Assembly: GCA_002726235.1 (NCBI GenBank)
Contig: PBSN01000012.1
Location: 41,794 to 98,956, forward strand
Length of the DNA: 57,163 nucleotides
Direction: 5' to 3'
DNA from: Nitrospiraceae bacterium
Lineage (GTDB): Bacteria > Nitrospirota > Nitrospiria > Nitrospirales > UBA2166
Shown: piece after piece, positions 27,324-36,631 of the stretch
Position numbering within the stretch: position 1 is the stretch's first letter
Layout of the letters: each line of letters starts with the position of its first letter
The notes under the pieces: generated by a model
Databases searched by the model: none
What the model was told of the DNA's origin: nothing
What the model saw: only the letters and a program-made list of their open reading frames with translations
Translations under genes and position numbers: made by a program

Positions 27324-28820
27324 TCACTTTACTGTCCGGATCATGGTGTTTCCCTCGTCAAGTCCATCAATTGTAGCACCAAAATCAGTTAATCGACATA
27401 TATACTCAATGGTTTCCGATGTAATGACCTCTCCGGGAACTAGCAGGGCAATGCCGGGGGGATAGATGGTGACGACTTCGGCGCTTGTTTTTCCAGCTGA
27501 CTCGTGAAGAGGGATGGGATGATGATCGGCTAGGAATGCTTCACGGGGTGTGAGTATACGCTGGCCTGGAGCTGGTGGGATTCCTGGATTGGTGATTGGG
27601 CGATCTGATGTGCTCTGAATGGAATCTTTTGCGATGTGTTGGAGTGCGTCAACCAGCCGATCAATATCATGCTTTCGATCTCCAATGCTGATGATAACCA
27701 GAACATGAAAGGGATCTGCCATCTCGGCTTGGACTCGATATTCTGAGTTGAGCCTCTGTGATACTTGAAAACCGGTGAGTCCGAGGTCACGTACCTGAAT
27801 GGTGAGTTTGGTAACATCGAGATGGGGATGATCATGGTGTCCAAAACATTGCAGTCCAGGAATTCGATTAATGCGCTTTCTTGCATCCTCAGCTAGGAAA
27901 ATGGCGGTTTCAAGCAACTTTTCGCCTTCGGTTGCCATCTGCATTCTAGCGAGGTCAAGAGAAGCCATCAAGATATAGGATGGGCTCGTTGTTTGTAATA
28001 ACCGTAGGTTTTGTGCAAGCCTGTCGAGATTAACGTGACCAGCTTTGGCGTGTAACATGGATGCTTGTGTCATCCCACCAATGATCTTGTGGGTGCTCTG
28101 AACAACTAGGTCAGCTCCGGCCTCCAATCCTGATATCGGCAATCCTTTGTGGAATCGGAGGTGGGGCCCGTGGGCTTCGTCCAAGAGAACGGTCATATTC
28201 TGCTTGTGCGCGTGTTCAATGATTGGCCTGAGTTCCGCACACAAACCGTAATAATTTGGGCTTGTGATCAACAATGTGCGAGCCTCAGGCGTCGCGGCGA
28301 TTGCGTCTTTGACTTCATCACGCGACACATTCACTGCGAGTTGGAGTTTAGGATCAAATGCTGGGGAAAAATAGACAGGGGATGCACCACTGAGAATTAG
28401 ACCGGTCACGACAGACTTGTGCGCATTGCGCGCTACCAGTACGGTTTCGCCTGGTCGACAGGCGGTGGCCAACATTGCATGGACGCCGCCGCTGGTTCCG
28501 TTGATCAGAAAGTACGAGTGGTCAGCGCCGTACGCAAGCGCTGCAAGGCGTTGTGCCTCCTTGATGACTCCTTTGGGTTTTTGTAGAGAGTCAACTTCGT
28601 CAAGAGTCGTCAGGTCAATTGAAAAAATCTTTGGACCGACAAATTTTCGAAATCGTGTACTGATACCCTTACCGCTTTTATGTCCAGGCGTATGGAAGGA
28701 AACTTTTCGGCTTTCGGCTAATGCAACCATGGCGTCAAAGAGGGGAGTTTTATACTGACCGTCAGGAGGAGTCAGAGGTGCTGGAGCAGCAGGCTTGTGT
28801 GGGTCATGTGGGGAAGGCAT
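27324..28820 (-). CDS. Orn/Lys/Arg decarboxylase family protein (polyamine operon)
   Basis: PLP fold I decarboxylase, 498 residues from ATG 28820, overlapping the speE end by 17 bases. The N-terminal motif TPLFDAMVALAE..SFHTPGHKSGKG, the DEAHGPHLRF segment and the PLP-lysine motif STHKIIGGMTQAS place it in the group of Bacillus SpeA (arginine decarboxylase) and related lysine/ornithine enzymes. The C-terminal domain PREAFLADHHPIPLHESAGKTSAE..YPPGIALLVPGE is also typical. Its place behind speD and speE supports a role in making the diamine for spermidine. Arginine is the likeliest substrate, but that is not proven, and no agmatinase gene is visible. Confidence 0.85.
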   Translation of the reverse strand: MPSPHDPHKPAAPAPLTPPDGQYKTPLFDAMVALAESRKVSFHTPGHKSGKGISTRFRKFVGPKIFSIDLTTLDEVDSLQKPKGVIKEAQRLAALAYGADHSYFLINGTSGGVHAMLATACRPGETVLVARNAHKSVVTGLILSGASPVYFSPAFDPKLQLAVNVSRDEVKDAIAATPEARTLLITSPNYYGLCAELRPIIEHAHKQNMTVLLDEAHGPHLRFHKGLPISGLEAGADLVVQSTHKIIGGMTQASMLHAKAGHVNLDRLAQNLRLLQTTSPSYILMASLDLARMQMATEGEKLLETAIFLAEDARKRINRIPGLQCFGHHDHPHLDVTKLTIQVRDLGLTGFQVSQRLNSEYRVQAEMADPFHVLVIISIGDRKHDIDRLVDALQHIAKDSIQSTSDRPITNPGIPPAPGQRILTPREAFLADHHPIPLHESAGKTSAEVVTIYPPGIALLVPGEVITSETIEYICRLTDFGATIDGLDEGNTMIRTVK

Positions 28821-29727
28821 AGAGCGGATGGTTGTCTTCGATGATGCGATCGACCTTCTCGATGGACTCCGCAATATGTTTTGGGAGTACAAATTGGGAT
28901 CGACACAACTCACCGGTAAGATATTTCATCTCTCCCGTGACGCGCTGCTCAATACGGGCTTTGAAGTCGTCGGCAGAAATGTCGCATGGGTCGAGGACTT
29001 TAGATGCGAAACTGAATCCCCACGGCCATCCGTAGGCTGGAACAAAGGCTTGGTATGGTCGAACCACTGGAAAATTCGTTTTGAGGGTTTGGTAGATTGC
29101 GCCGTAATTCAAAAGAGAGTTGATGCTTGTTGCTCCTGCTTGGACCGCAATAATGCCATTTTCGGTTAGCCGTTCGTTAACCAGGTGATAGAATTCGCGG
29201 GTGAAGAGCAGATAGGCTGGGCCTTCTTCGATGGGGTCTGAGAGATCGATGATGATCACATCGAATGGTTCTTTAGTGTCTTCGATGTATTTTCGCGCGT
29301 CGGCATGAATGACTTGCGATCGTGTGTCGTCGAATGCACCTTGATGCCAACTCGGTAAATGTTCCCGACAGCTCTCGACCACGTCCTCGTCGATATCCAC
29401 CATGACGGCTTTCTTCACCGACGGGTAACGAAGCGCTTCGCGTAATGTCGCGCCTTCCCCACCACCGACGATCATCACTCGGTGAGGTTCGGGATGTGTG
29501 AGCATTGCTGCATGAACGAGTGCCTCGTGGTAGATAAACTCATCCGACTCGGTGGATTGTAACTTGCCGTCCAAGACTAGGCAGAGGCCGTATCCCTCCG
29601 TGTCAATGATGTCGATTTGCTGGAATTGTGAGGTCTTTGAGTAGAGGATCGATTTCACGCCATGCATGTGGACTTCATGCGGCGCGAGTTCTTCATGGAA
29701 CCATTTGCAGTTCTTGAGGTTGGCCAT
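28804..29727 (-). CDS. speE: Polyamine aminopropyltransferase (spermidine synthase)
   Basis: Transfers an aminopropyl group from decarboxylated SAM to putrescine, 307 residues. It shows WFHEELAPHE at the N terminus, the dcSAM motif GGGEGATLREAL, the acidic DIDEDVVE, and the catalytic IIDLSDPIEEGPAYLLF. The start overlaps the speD end by 35 bases. The product works directly with the neighbouring SpeD and decarboxylase. Confidence 0.95.
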   Translation of the reverse strand: MANLKNCKWFHEELAPHEVHMHGVKSILYSKTSQFQQIDIIDTEGYGLCLVLDGKLQSTESDEFIYHEALVHAAMLTHPEPHRVMIVGGGEGATLREALRYPSVKKAVMVDIDEDVVESCREHLPSWHQGAFDDTRSQVIHADARKYIEDTKEPFDVIIIDLSDPIEEGPAYLLFTREFYHLVNERLTENGIIAVQAGATSINSLLNYGAIYQTLKTNFPVVRPYQAFVPAYGWPWGFSFASKVLDPCDISADDFKARIEQRVTGEMKYLTGELCRSQFVLPKHIAESIEKVDRIIEDNHPLYAFPT

Positions 29728-30094
29728 AGGAGTAGGTACCTACGAGTGGGACGCAACCCCGTTTCACTTCGTAGAGGGTTGGTTGTTGGCACTCAAAGGC
29801 TTCGATGAGTTGCTGTGCTGCTTGTTTTGGCTTCAGCGTGTCGCCGCAGGTGAAAATATCGACTGCGGCATACTCGAATTCCGGCCAGGTATGGATGGCG
29901 AGATGGGATTCGGTGATAACGACCATGCCACTAACACCGATGGGATTAAACTGGTGAAAATGTGTATCAACAATTGTCGCTCCAGCCGTGTTTGCCGCGG
30001 CCACCATGAGTTGTTCGACTTTTGCTGCGTCATTTAGAAGTGCCGGATTGCACTTGTGCAATTCGACCAAAAGGTGCGTTCCCAATGCTTGCAC
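29693..30094 (-). CDS. speD: S-adenosylmethionine decarboxylase proenzyme
   Basis: Pyruvoyl enzyme of the short prokaryotic class that makes decarboxylated SAM. I start at GTG 30094, giving 133 residues and a standard N terminus (VQALGTHLLVEL). With this start the self-cleavage serine is Ser63 (TESHLAIHTWPE), with His68 and Cys83 in place, the same numbering as the Thermotoga enzyme. A TTG at 30127 would add 11 unlikely residues. A good promoter lies about 60-85 bases upstream. Confidence 0.94.
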   Translation of the reverse strand: MQALGTHLLVELHKCNPALLNDAAKVEQLMVAAANTAGATIVDTHFHQFNPIGVSGMVVITESHLAIHTWPEFEYAAVDIFTCGDTLKPKQAAQQLIEAFECQQPTLYEVKRGCVPLVGTYSYGQPQELQMVP

Positions 30095-30151
30095 TCTCCC
30101 TGTTTCACCTCCCCCTAGACCAAACAACTAGCCCTGAAAAAGTTCCGCGTC

Positions 30152-30179
30152 ACTATAGCGAACTTCGTTAATTTGTCAA
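30152..30179 (-). promoter_or_regulatory. Sigma70-type promoter for speDE-decarboxylase
   Basis: On the minus strand TTGACA (30179-30174) and TATAGT (30157-30152) are separated by 16 bases and lie 58 bases before the speD start. The -35 is a perfect consensus and the -10 has five of six consensus bases. Confidence 0.75.
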
Positions 30180-31189
30180 GTGAAAATCACGTTTTATTCA
30201 ACCGCATCATCTTGTGGATAAGTTGGCGTTACGTATACTGCATGAACGGATGCATACAGATGGTGTGTGGGGAACAACTCACTTTCTTGCGTTCCTTTCC
30301 ATAGAGGAGGAGTATGAGAAGCATGTTGTGTTGCATGCGGTTAGCGCATCGACCATGCCGTATTGCATCCGCTTTGAGCAAACGTTGTTTGCCAAGATCG
30401 ACAGAGCACTTCGTAAAGACGGGGTGGCTTGGTCGGAAATTACTTTGATACCTTAATCTCCCAAAGCCGAGCGAATCTGAGGGTTTTTTAGACCGCTGTT
30501 GCCGCGAAAATTGCTCTTCGTCTGCTGAGGATGAACATGTTGATTGCAACAGATGCGCGTGGAACAGGTCAGAGCGAAGAGCTACTGTCTGAGAATCTCC
30601 TATGAGCAAGTGACAGAATATGATAATTAATGGCGATACGGTTTGCTAGGAGCCAACGAGTAGCGATTGTCGTAATAGATTTCACCCTGAGGTTCTCTGA
30701 TCGCATGACTGGTTAATTTCGGGTAAGCACTCGTGACAGACCCACTGATCCTAAGGAACGGGTACAGAGCGTGACTTTGTTTTGAAAAGCATTATTGGTG
30801 TGGTGATGAATCAGTCTTGACGATGCTTAGTATATTGTGATGGTCAATGTTACCGCCGAGTCTATGTTTCGATGTTCAAAAAGAGGTGTGATGCATCATC
30901 CGCTTGATTGCTTTATCCCGATACAATTTCGACAATTGTATGTGGAGGCTATCTATGTGTTTGGTGAGGCGAGTGTCACTCAGTGGTGGAAGGGGATATT
31001 GGATGCTGGGAGCGGACTCTACAGTGATTGGATGGAGGTTATAGTCGAGACTTCCATTCTCACGTTCCAAAAATCCGCCAGTAGCGTTCTCGACTTATTA
31101 TTGTGCTTACGTACATCGTGTACGCTCCGTTCACCAACGATCCTGCGGCCTTGCTGGACGGCTTTTTTGAACAGCCTCATGAGGGGCCG
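30180..31189. other. About 1 kb without a convincing gene
   Basis: Open frames of 80 codons (30214-30456, +), 126 codons (30229-30609, -) and 118 codons (30837-31193, +) exist. None shows a recognisable motif or ribosome site, and the last two overlap other signals. I see no tRNA, repeat array or clear terminator. The stretch may hold regulatory sequence or gene remnants. Confidence 0.5.
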
Positions 31190-31927
31190 ATGACGTCTCC
31201 TTCTTATCTACCACCGGCTGGCGAAACGGACTGGCTGTGTGTTCCCCAAGAAAATGCCGAACGCATTTTTCTTAAAGGTAGCCGCGATCATCCGGAAGAA
31301 CTCGCAAGTGCTGGTCGGGTGTTTCTGGAGTTTGTCCGTGGATTTCAGGGGCTTGGTTCAATCGGAAATTGTGTCACCGTGTTTGGGTCAGCTCGGTTTC
31401 CAGATGGCCATCGTTATTATGAACTTGCGAGGAAACTTGGCTATGGATTAGCAGAAGCTGGTTTTACGGTGATGACGGGTGGTGGCCCGGGGCTTATGGA
31501 AGCGGCAAACCGTGGTGCCAAGGATGCGGGCGGTATGAGCATTGGATGCAATATCGATTTGCCTTTCGAACAGGGAAGAAATTCCTATCTTGATCGCTTT
31601 GTGGAGTTCGAACATTTTTTCGTTCGTAAGGTGATGCTGGTTAAATATTCCAAGGCATTTGTATTTATGCCGGGAGGATTTGGGACTCTTGATGAAGTGT
31701 TTGAAACCATGACATTGATGCAGACGAATAAGATAGCCTCATTCCCAATTGTGGCCATGGGTACCGAGTTTTGGGATGGTCTCCAACAGTTTGTTCGTGG
31801 GACCATGCTTGCTGAGGGGACGATCAGCTCACAGGACCTTGAGCTTATTCACTTCACAGATTCCCTCGATGAAGCCATCGCAATTATCCGTGCTGGGGGT
31901 GTGGTGAAAGCAAACGATGGTAGTTAA
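31190..31927 (+). CDS. LOG-family protein (TIGR00730 Rossmann fold)
   Basis: 245 residues from ATG 31190, which follows GAGGGG closely; a longer frame from 31103 is less likely. The nucleotide-binding family motifs GGGPGLMEAANRGAKDAGG and PGGFGTLDEVFETMTLMQT are intact. The family includes cytokinin-activating phosphoribohydrolases and nucleotide 5'-monophosphate nucleosidases, so hydrolysis of a nucleoside monophosphate is likely; the substrate is unknown. It stands alone and is convergent with tkt. Confidence 0.88.
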   Translation: MTSPSYLPPAGETDWLCVPQENAERIFLKGSRDHPEELASAGRVFLEFVRGFQGLGSIGNCVTVFGSARFPDGHRYYELARKLGYGLAEAGFTVMTGGGPGLMEAANRGAKDAGGMSIGCNIDLPFEQGRNSYLDRFVEFEHFFVRKVMLVKYSKAFVFMPGGFGTLDEVFETMTLMQTNKIASFPIVAMGTEFWDGLQQFVRGTMLAEGTISSQDLELIHFTDSLDEAIAIIRAGGVVKANDGS

Positions 31928-32005
31928 TACGTGAATCTCGCATGGTTGAATAAAATGAGGCAGGGGACCTGTTGGGTTCCTCCAGCATCGTAGTCCCCTC
32001 TTGTG

Positions 32006-32043
32006 AATAAAAAGGGAGGGACTCCAAATGGGTGACGTCCCTC
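32006..32043 (-). terminator. Intrinsic terminator, minus strand
   Basis: Read on the minus strand, GAGGGAC (32043-32037) pairs with GTCCCTC (32022-32016) and is followed by CCTTTTTATT. It lies 250 bases beyond the tkt stop, so it may end either the tkt message or a separate small RNA. Confidence 0.65.
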
Positions 32044-32198
32044 GTGCCGACGGTTTCAACTGCGGCAGATATTAGGGAGATCCTAAAGATTTGTAGCGCA
32101 GACAATGACGATTGGACCGTTGACGCCCTATAGTGACTGTAGCACACGGGTGGGTTTCGTTGGAGGATCTCGTTGTTGTCGGCGAGATTGGCGAGGGA
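32038..32198 (-). ncRNA. Candidate rod-like structured RNA (6S-like shape)
   Basis: Three arms are complementary in strictly nested order: 32038-32044 with 32192-32198 (7 bp), 32046-32051 with 32178-32183 (6 bp), and 32077-32084 with 32164-32171 (8 bp). They leave internal bulges and an apical region of 79 bases. This long imperfect rod recalls 6S RNA, but I could not match the 6S sequence consensus. The strand is inferred from the terminator at 32006-32043, whose stem would compete with the outermost arm. Further terminator-like pairing lies at 31962-31999. A -10-like TATAGG is just upstream on the minus strand. Confidence 0.35.
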
Positions 32199-32289
32199 GC
32201 CTATATGCCGCCCACCTAAATGTCTAGGCTGGGGCACTCTACCATTGGGCTTGGCTTACTCCTGTGTGTGGGGGGTGTAATCGCGACTC

Positions 32290-34302
32290 TCAAACCAACT
32301 TTCTAACCGCCTCAGCCACTTGATCTGCAGTCAAGCCGAATTTCTCCATATTCGTTGGTCCAGGGGCTGAGGCGCCAAAGGTGTCGATGCCGATCGCAAT
32401 TCCTGCATCCCCGATCCAACGATTCCAGCCGAAGGTTATGCCTGCTTCGATTGATACCCTAGCTTTGATGGATGTTGGAAGGACGGATTCCTGATATTCG
32501 TTGCTCTGAGCGTCAAAGGCTTCCCAGCATGGCATTGAAACAACTCGAACTCGAAAGCCTTCTTTGGCAAGCAGGCTTTGTGCCTTAACCGCAACGGAGA
32601 CCTCAGAGCCAGTGCCGATAATGATGGCCTGTGGAATGTCGCCTTCGGCGTCGATGAGAGTATAGGCTCCACGGGCGAGTCCAGTGGCGGGACCACTGTT
32701 AGCTCGATAAAGCACTGGAAGTCCCTGTCGGCTCAGTATCAGAGCGACAGGACTGTTGCGTTGGTTCATCGCAAATTTCCACGCCTCAGCAGTTTCGTTG
32801 GCATCACATGGGCGTACCACTGTGAAGTTTGGAATTGCGCGGAGCGACATGAGGTGCTCAACAGGCTGGTGAGTTGGGCCGTCCTCGCCCAATCCAATGG
32901 AATCGTGTGTCCATACGAAGATCACCGGCAGTTTGTCGAGAGCTGCCAACCTAGCCGACGGACGCATGTAATCTGAAAAACAAAAAAAAGTTGCGACAAA
33001 TGAGCGCACACCTGCGTGATACGCCATACCGTTGGCTATCGCGCCCATGGCATGCTCTCGTACGCCGTAATGGATATTGCGTCCTTCCCCTGTTTGGGCG
33101 TTAAAGTTGCCTGCATCCTTAATCATGGTATTCGTCGAGCTTGAAATGTCGGCGTCTCCTCCGAGAAGCCACGGGACTTTCGAGGCGATGGCGTTGAGTA
33201 CTTCTCCAGAAGCTTGACGGGTTGCCAGCTTTTCCCCTGTGTTCCATGTTGGTAGATCGCTATCCCATCCAAGTGGCAACTCTCCCGCGAGAGCCATTGC
33301 CCAATCCTTCGCGAGATGCGGGTGAGCATTGGAAAAATTCAAGAACTGTTGTTTCCATTTGTCGTGAAGGCGTTTTCCGCGTTCAACAACGACATTGAAA
33401 TGAGAACGGGCTTTGTCCGGAACGAAGAACGACTTTTCAGGATCCCATCCGAGTGTTTTTTTCGCGAGGGCAATCTCATCTGAACCCAATGGACTCCCGT
33501 GGGCACCCGACGTGCCTTGTTTGTTTGGTGCGCCATAGCCGATGGTAGTTTTGATAAGGATTAGCGATGGACGCGTGGCATCGGTTTTGGCTTGTGTGAT
33601 TGCCGCATCAATTGCGTTGAGATTGGTGTCGCCGTCATCGACTTGAAGTACCTGCCATCCATATGCTTCGTAGCGCTTAGAGACATTCTCGGTTGAGAAT
33701 GCTAGCGATGTTGGGCCATCAAGCGAGATATTGTTCGAATCGTACAGATAGATAAGCTTGCCAAGTTTGAGGTGTCCAGCCAGCGAACCCGCTTCACCCG
33801 AGATGCCTTCCATCAAGTCCCCATCAGAGACTAGCGAGTAGGTGTGGTGATCAACAATGGTATGTCCTGGTCGATTGAAGGTATGTGCCAAAAAACGTTC
33901 TGCCATAGCCATGCCGACGGCATTGGCGGTTCCTTGACCAAGGGGACCGGTCGTCGCCTCGATTCCTGGAGTGAGTAGCGTCTCTGGATGACCTGGGGTG
34001 CGGCTTTTCCATTGTCGAAAGGCACGGAGGTCATCCATTGTCATGTCGTAGCCGTAAAGATGGAGTAGACAGTAGAGGAGCATGCTCCCGTGTCCAGCGG
34101 ACAACACAAAGCGGTCACGGTTGGGCCAGTGAGGATCACTGGGATTGTGGCGTAAATGATTTTGCCACAATACATAGGCCATAGGGGCAGCTCCCATCGG
34201 GAGACCTGGATGTCCTGAGTTGGCCTTCTGGACAGCGTCTATTGCCAAGGTGCGAATGGTGTTGATGCTCAACTGTTCGACTGACATGTCACTGCTACTC
34301 AC
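32290..34302 (-). CDS. tkt: Transketolase
   Basis: Thiamine-diphosphate enzyme moving two-carbon units in the pentose phosphate and Calvin-type pathways, 670 residues from GTG 34302, which has GGAGG five bases ahead; TTG 34335 and ATG 34287 are alternatives. Motifs: [23 protein letters not shown] motif [28 protein letters not shown], and [25 protein letters not shown] in the pyrimidine-binding domain. It stands alone between the structured region and a divergent ferritin-like gene. Confidence 0.95.
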   Translation of the reverse strand: MSSSDMSVEQLSINTIRTLAIDAVQKANSGHPGLPMGAAPMAYVLWQNHLRHNPSDPHWPNRDRFVLSAGHGSMLLYCLLHLYGYDMTMDDLRAFRQWKSRTPGHPETLLTPGIEATTGPLGQGTANAVGMAMAERFLAHTFNRPGHTIVDHHTYSLVSDGDLMEGISGEAGSLAGHLKLGKLIYLYDSNNISLDGPTSLAFSTENVSKRYEAYGWQVLQVDDGDTNLNAIDAAITQAKTDATRPSLILIKTTIGYGAPNKQGTSGAHGSPLGSDEIALAKKTLGWDPEKSFFVPDKARSHFNVVVERGKRLHDKWKQQFLNFSNAHPHLAKDWAMALAGELPLGWDSDLPTWNTGEKLATRQASGEVLNAIASKVPWLLGGDADISSSTNTMIKDAGNFNAQTGEGRNIHYGVREHAMGAIANGMAYHAGVRSFVATFFCFSDYMRPSARLAALDKLPVIFVWTHDSIGLGEDGPTHQPVEHLMSLRAIPNFTVVRPCDANETAEAWKFAMNQRNSPVALILSRQGLPVLYRANSGPATGLARGAYTLIDAEGDIPQAIIIGTGSEVSVAVKAQSLLAKEGFRVRVVSMPCWEAFDAQSNEYQESVLPTSIKARVSIEAGITFGWNRWIGDAGIAIGIDTFGASAPGPTNMEKFGLTADQVAEAVRKLV

Positions 34303-34423
34303 AACAGCCTCCATACTATTTATGAGGAAATTCAAATGAATGGTACATCCTGCTTGTCGCTCGTGGAATCATAGCATGTCCTTGTCCCGTTTCTAGGTCC
34401 AGATTCAAGCGTTTACAACTTCA

Positions 34424-34451
34424 TTGACTTTCGTTGTTTCACAACTTTATC
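34424..34451 (+). promoter_or_regulatory. Promoter candidate for the ferritin-like gene
   Basis: TTGACT (34424-34429) and TTTATC (34446-34451) are 16 bases apart, 36 bases before ATG 34488. The -10 is weak. Confidence 0.35.
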
Positions 34452-34487
34452 ATCAGCAAGAGCCCCATAATACATGAGTGCGTTACC

Positions 34488-35009
34488 ATGAAAGATTTTG
34501 AGATGCCTATGGATCTAAAAGCGGCTCTTGCCCGCGGGGTTGAAATTGAATCGATAGCCGGTCGAGTTTTTTCCCACTTTCAGCAATGCTTTGCTCATGA
34601 TCGAGGAGCCTCCAGTGTGTTCGAAAAGATGAGTAAAGAGGAAGGTGAACACGCCACTGTTATCCAGCGCCAATTAGATCTGATTGCCACGATGCCTGAG
34701 GCCTTTATGGCAATTGATGATGCGATACGAGACAGACAGCAGGTGCTTATCGCCCGAATGCACAAAATATTGCAAGAGGTTGCGGAATATCCTCCTTCTC
34801 TCGAAAAAGCTGTTGAAATCTGTTGTGAGTTAGAAAAGGAAATTGAAGACGTTCATGAGCAGGCCATTACAAATCTTATCCAGACCACGGGAAAGTTGGC
34901 CTTTGCGACGGTGGCATTAGAAGCGATTAGCTTTCAGGATGACCATACGGAAGGTCTGTTTGATCTTGCTCGAAAGCTAGGAGTCATGAGACCGCGTGTT
35001 GAGAATTGA
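34488..35009 (+). CDS. Ferritin-like diiron-type protein
   Basis: 173 residues from ATG 34488, almost entirely alpha-helical. Paired acidic/His patterns fit a four-helix ferritin-like bundle: ARGVEIESIAGRVFSHF, then SKEEGEHATVIQRQLD (EExxH), then CCELEKEIEDVHEQAI, then LEAISFQDDHTEG. These could supply a diiron site of the rubrerythrin or bacterioferritin type. No rubredoxin zinc site is present. Roles in iron handling or peroxide removal are inferred, and the exact subfamily is unclear. A TRAP transporter operon follows after 34 bases. Confidence 0.7.
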   Translation: MKDFEMPMDLKAALARGVEIESIAGRVFSHFQQCFAHDRGASSVFEKMSKEEGEHATVIQRQLDLIATMPEAFMAIDDAIRDRQQVLIARMHKILQEVAEYPPSLEKAVEICCELEKEIEDVHEQAITNLIQTTGKLAFATVALEAISFQDDHTEGLFDLARKLGVMRPRVEN

Positions 35010-35043
35010 ATAACCTATCAGACCGTTTTTGTGAGGAGGCAGC

Positions 35044-36084
35044 ATGAGGCGACATACGGTAGCTACTATTTTCGTAGTTTGTATAGCCTTGTTATCGATT
35101 TCCGTGTGCACTGTTCAGGCAGTAGAGGAGGCCAAGAAATATAAAATCAAGATCGCGACTCTCGCTCCTGAGGGTTCCTCATGGATGAAACGTTTTCATG
35201 AGGCTAGCCGTGTGATTGAAAATCGCTCGCAGGGAAGACTCAAGATCAAAGTCTATGCCGGCGGGATCATGGGTGATGAAGCGGATATCATACGTAAGAT
35301 TCGGATTGGCCAACTCCATGGTGCCGCCGTTACTGGCGTTGGGCTTGGAATTATTCAACCGGCTGTCAGAGTACTCGACCTCCCTTTCCTTTTCGAAAGC
35401 GATGAAGAGCTGGATTTTATCCGGGAACAGTTAGATGAAGAATTTGACCAAAAATTCGAGGAACGGGGCTATGTCCTTCTTGGTTGGGGGGAAGTCGGTT
35501 GGATCCACGTCTTTTCAAAAAGACCTGTCACCAACAAACAGCAATTGCTTGCCACTAGGTTGTGGGCCTGGGTGGACGATCCCCTTGCGCATCGTATGTT
35601 TAAGCAGATTGGGGTGAAAGGGGTTCCCCTTTCCCTTCCAGCAGTGCTGCCTAATCTACAGACCGGGCTGATCAATGCGGCTTATGGATCTCCCCTGTCC
35701 ACCCTTGCGCTTCAATGGTATACCACGGTCAAGTACATGTCAGATTTGCCAATCACGATGGCCAATGCGGCTGTTGTGATCTCGCAAAAGTTCTTCGATG
35801 GACTCCCTCCCGATCTCCAAACAATTCTTCTGGAGGAAGGTCAACACATGCAGAAAGCTCTTATCGATCAGGTCCGTCGTGATAACAAGGAATCTCTTCG
35901 CGTGCTGAAAAAATTCGGTATTCAAGTGACTCAGACAGAGGCGGCGTTTGTCAACGAGATGGAGGATGCCTCCCATGTAGTGTGGCAACAACTTGCCACA
36001 ACACTTTATCCGCCTGAATTGCTGGCTCGTATACAAAAACTTCTTGCCGAATTTCGGGCCGGCCAAGGATCATCCACAAAATAA
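35044..36084 (+). CDS. dctP: TRAP transporter substrate-binding protein, DctP family
   Basis: Periplasmic solute receptor, 346 residues. GTGAGGAGG precedes ATG 35044, and a signal peptide ends near CTVQAVEE. The receptor features are KIKIATLAPEGSSWMKRFHEAS, a GGIMGDEADIIRKIRIGQLHGAAVTGVGLG segment, and VPLSLPAVLPNLQTGLINAAYGSP. The ligand, probably an organic acid, cannot be read from the sequence. It heads a dctPQM set that continues into the Mla-type genes. Confidence 0.93.
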   Translation: MRRHTVATIFVVCIALLSISVCTVQAVEEAKKYKIKIATLAPEGSSWMKRFHEASRVIENRSQGRLKIKVYAGGIMGDEADIIRKIRIGQLHGAAVTGVGLGIIQPAVRVLDLPFLFESDEELDFIREQLDEEFDQKFEERGYVLLGWGEVGWIHVFSKRPVTNKQQLLATRLWAWVDDPLAHRMFKQIGVKGVPLSLPAVLPNLQTGLINAAYGSPLSTLALQWYTTVKYMSDLPITMANAAVVISQKFFDGLPPDLQTILLEEGQHMQKALIDQVRRDNKESLRVLKKFGIQVTQTEAAFVNEMEDASHVVWQQLATTLYPPELLARIQKLLAEFRAGQGSSTK

Positions 36085-36096
36085 GGTTTTACACTT

Positions 36097-36618
36097 ATGA
36101 CCGCTCGACTCACACGCGCTCTGGCTGTTGCAGATCGCACTCTCGCCAAAGTGGAGGAGATTGGCTTGTTCGTGTTGCTCATGGCCATGCTCCTCTTGGC
36201 TGTTGCACAAGTCATTCAGCGCAATGTCACCGATTCTGCCCCAATGTGGGTCGACATCATGCTTCGCCACATGACGTTTGCCATTGGCATGTTGGGCGCT
36301 TCGCTTGCAACGCATGCAGATAAACAAATTCATATCGATATCGTTGCGAGGTTACTCCCTGAACGTTCACGACTTATCATGCGCCTTGTCGTTGGGCTCG
36401 CGACTATCGGCTTTTGTTTGGTGATCCTTCGCGCCGGATGGCAGACTCATGTCATGGAGCGCGAATTTTCCCAACTTCTTTTTTTTGGTTTCACCAGTGC
36501 CGATAGTCTACTTGTAATTCCAATCGTCTTCGGCTTAATGTCGCTTCATCTTGTGCTTCGATGGCTCTTTGATCTCGGGATTCTTTTCACCTATCGTCAG
36601 CCGCCAGACTTAGCCTAG
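36097..36618 (+). CDS. dctQ: TRAP transporter small permease, DctQ
   Basis: Small integral membrane subunit, 173 residues with four hydrophobic helices. It contains EEIGLFVLLMAMLLLAVAQVIQRN and the family region WVDIMLRHMTFAIGMLGASLATHADKQIHIDI. It partners DctM in the sodium-driven transporter. It sits 12 bases after dctP and 13 before dctM. Confidence 0.92.
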   Translation: MTARLTRALAVADRTLAKVEEIGLFVLLMAMLLLAVAQVIQRNVTDSAPMWVDIMLRHMTFAIGMLGASLATHADKQIHIDIVARLLPERSRLIMRLVVGLATIGFCLVILRAGWQTHVMEREFSQLLFFGFTSADSLLVIPIVFGLMSLHLVLRWLFDLGILFTYRQPPDLA

Positions 36619-36631
36619 ACACGGGTATCCG

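Larger units (their letters stand above)
31928..32289. other. Structured intergenic region between LOG gene and tkt
   Basis: About 360 bases between convergent genes. It contains a hairpin AGGGGAC/GTCCCCT (31962-31968 with 31993-31999), a minus-strand terminator at 32006-32043 and three nested complementary arms (see the ncRNA candidate). An open minus frame at 31884-32237 looks like a shadow of this structure. Confidence 0.6.

Noticed and set aside
30837-31193. 118-codon plus-strand frame upstream of the LOG gene
   Set aside because: No motif, no ribosome site and it runs over the start of the LOG gene; the amino acid content does not look like a folded protein.
31884-32237. 117-codon minus frame between the LOG gene and tkt
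   Set aside because: It spans the nested inverted arms and terminator, has no recognisable family and no ribosome site; RNA structure explains the region better.
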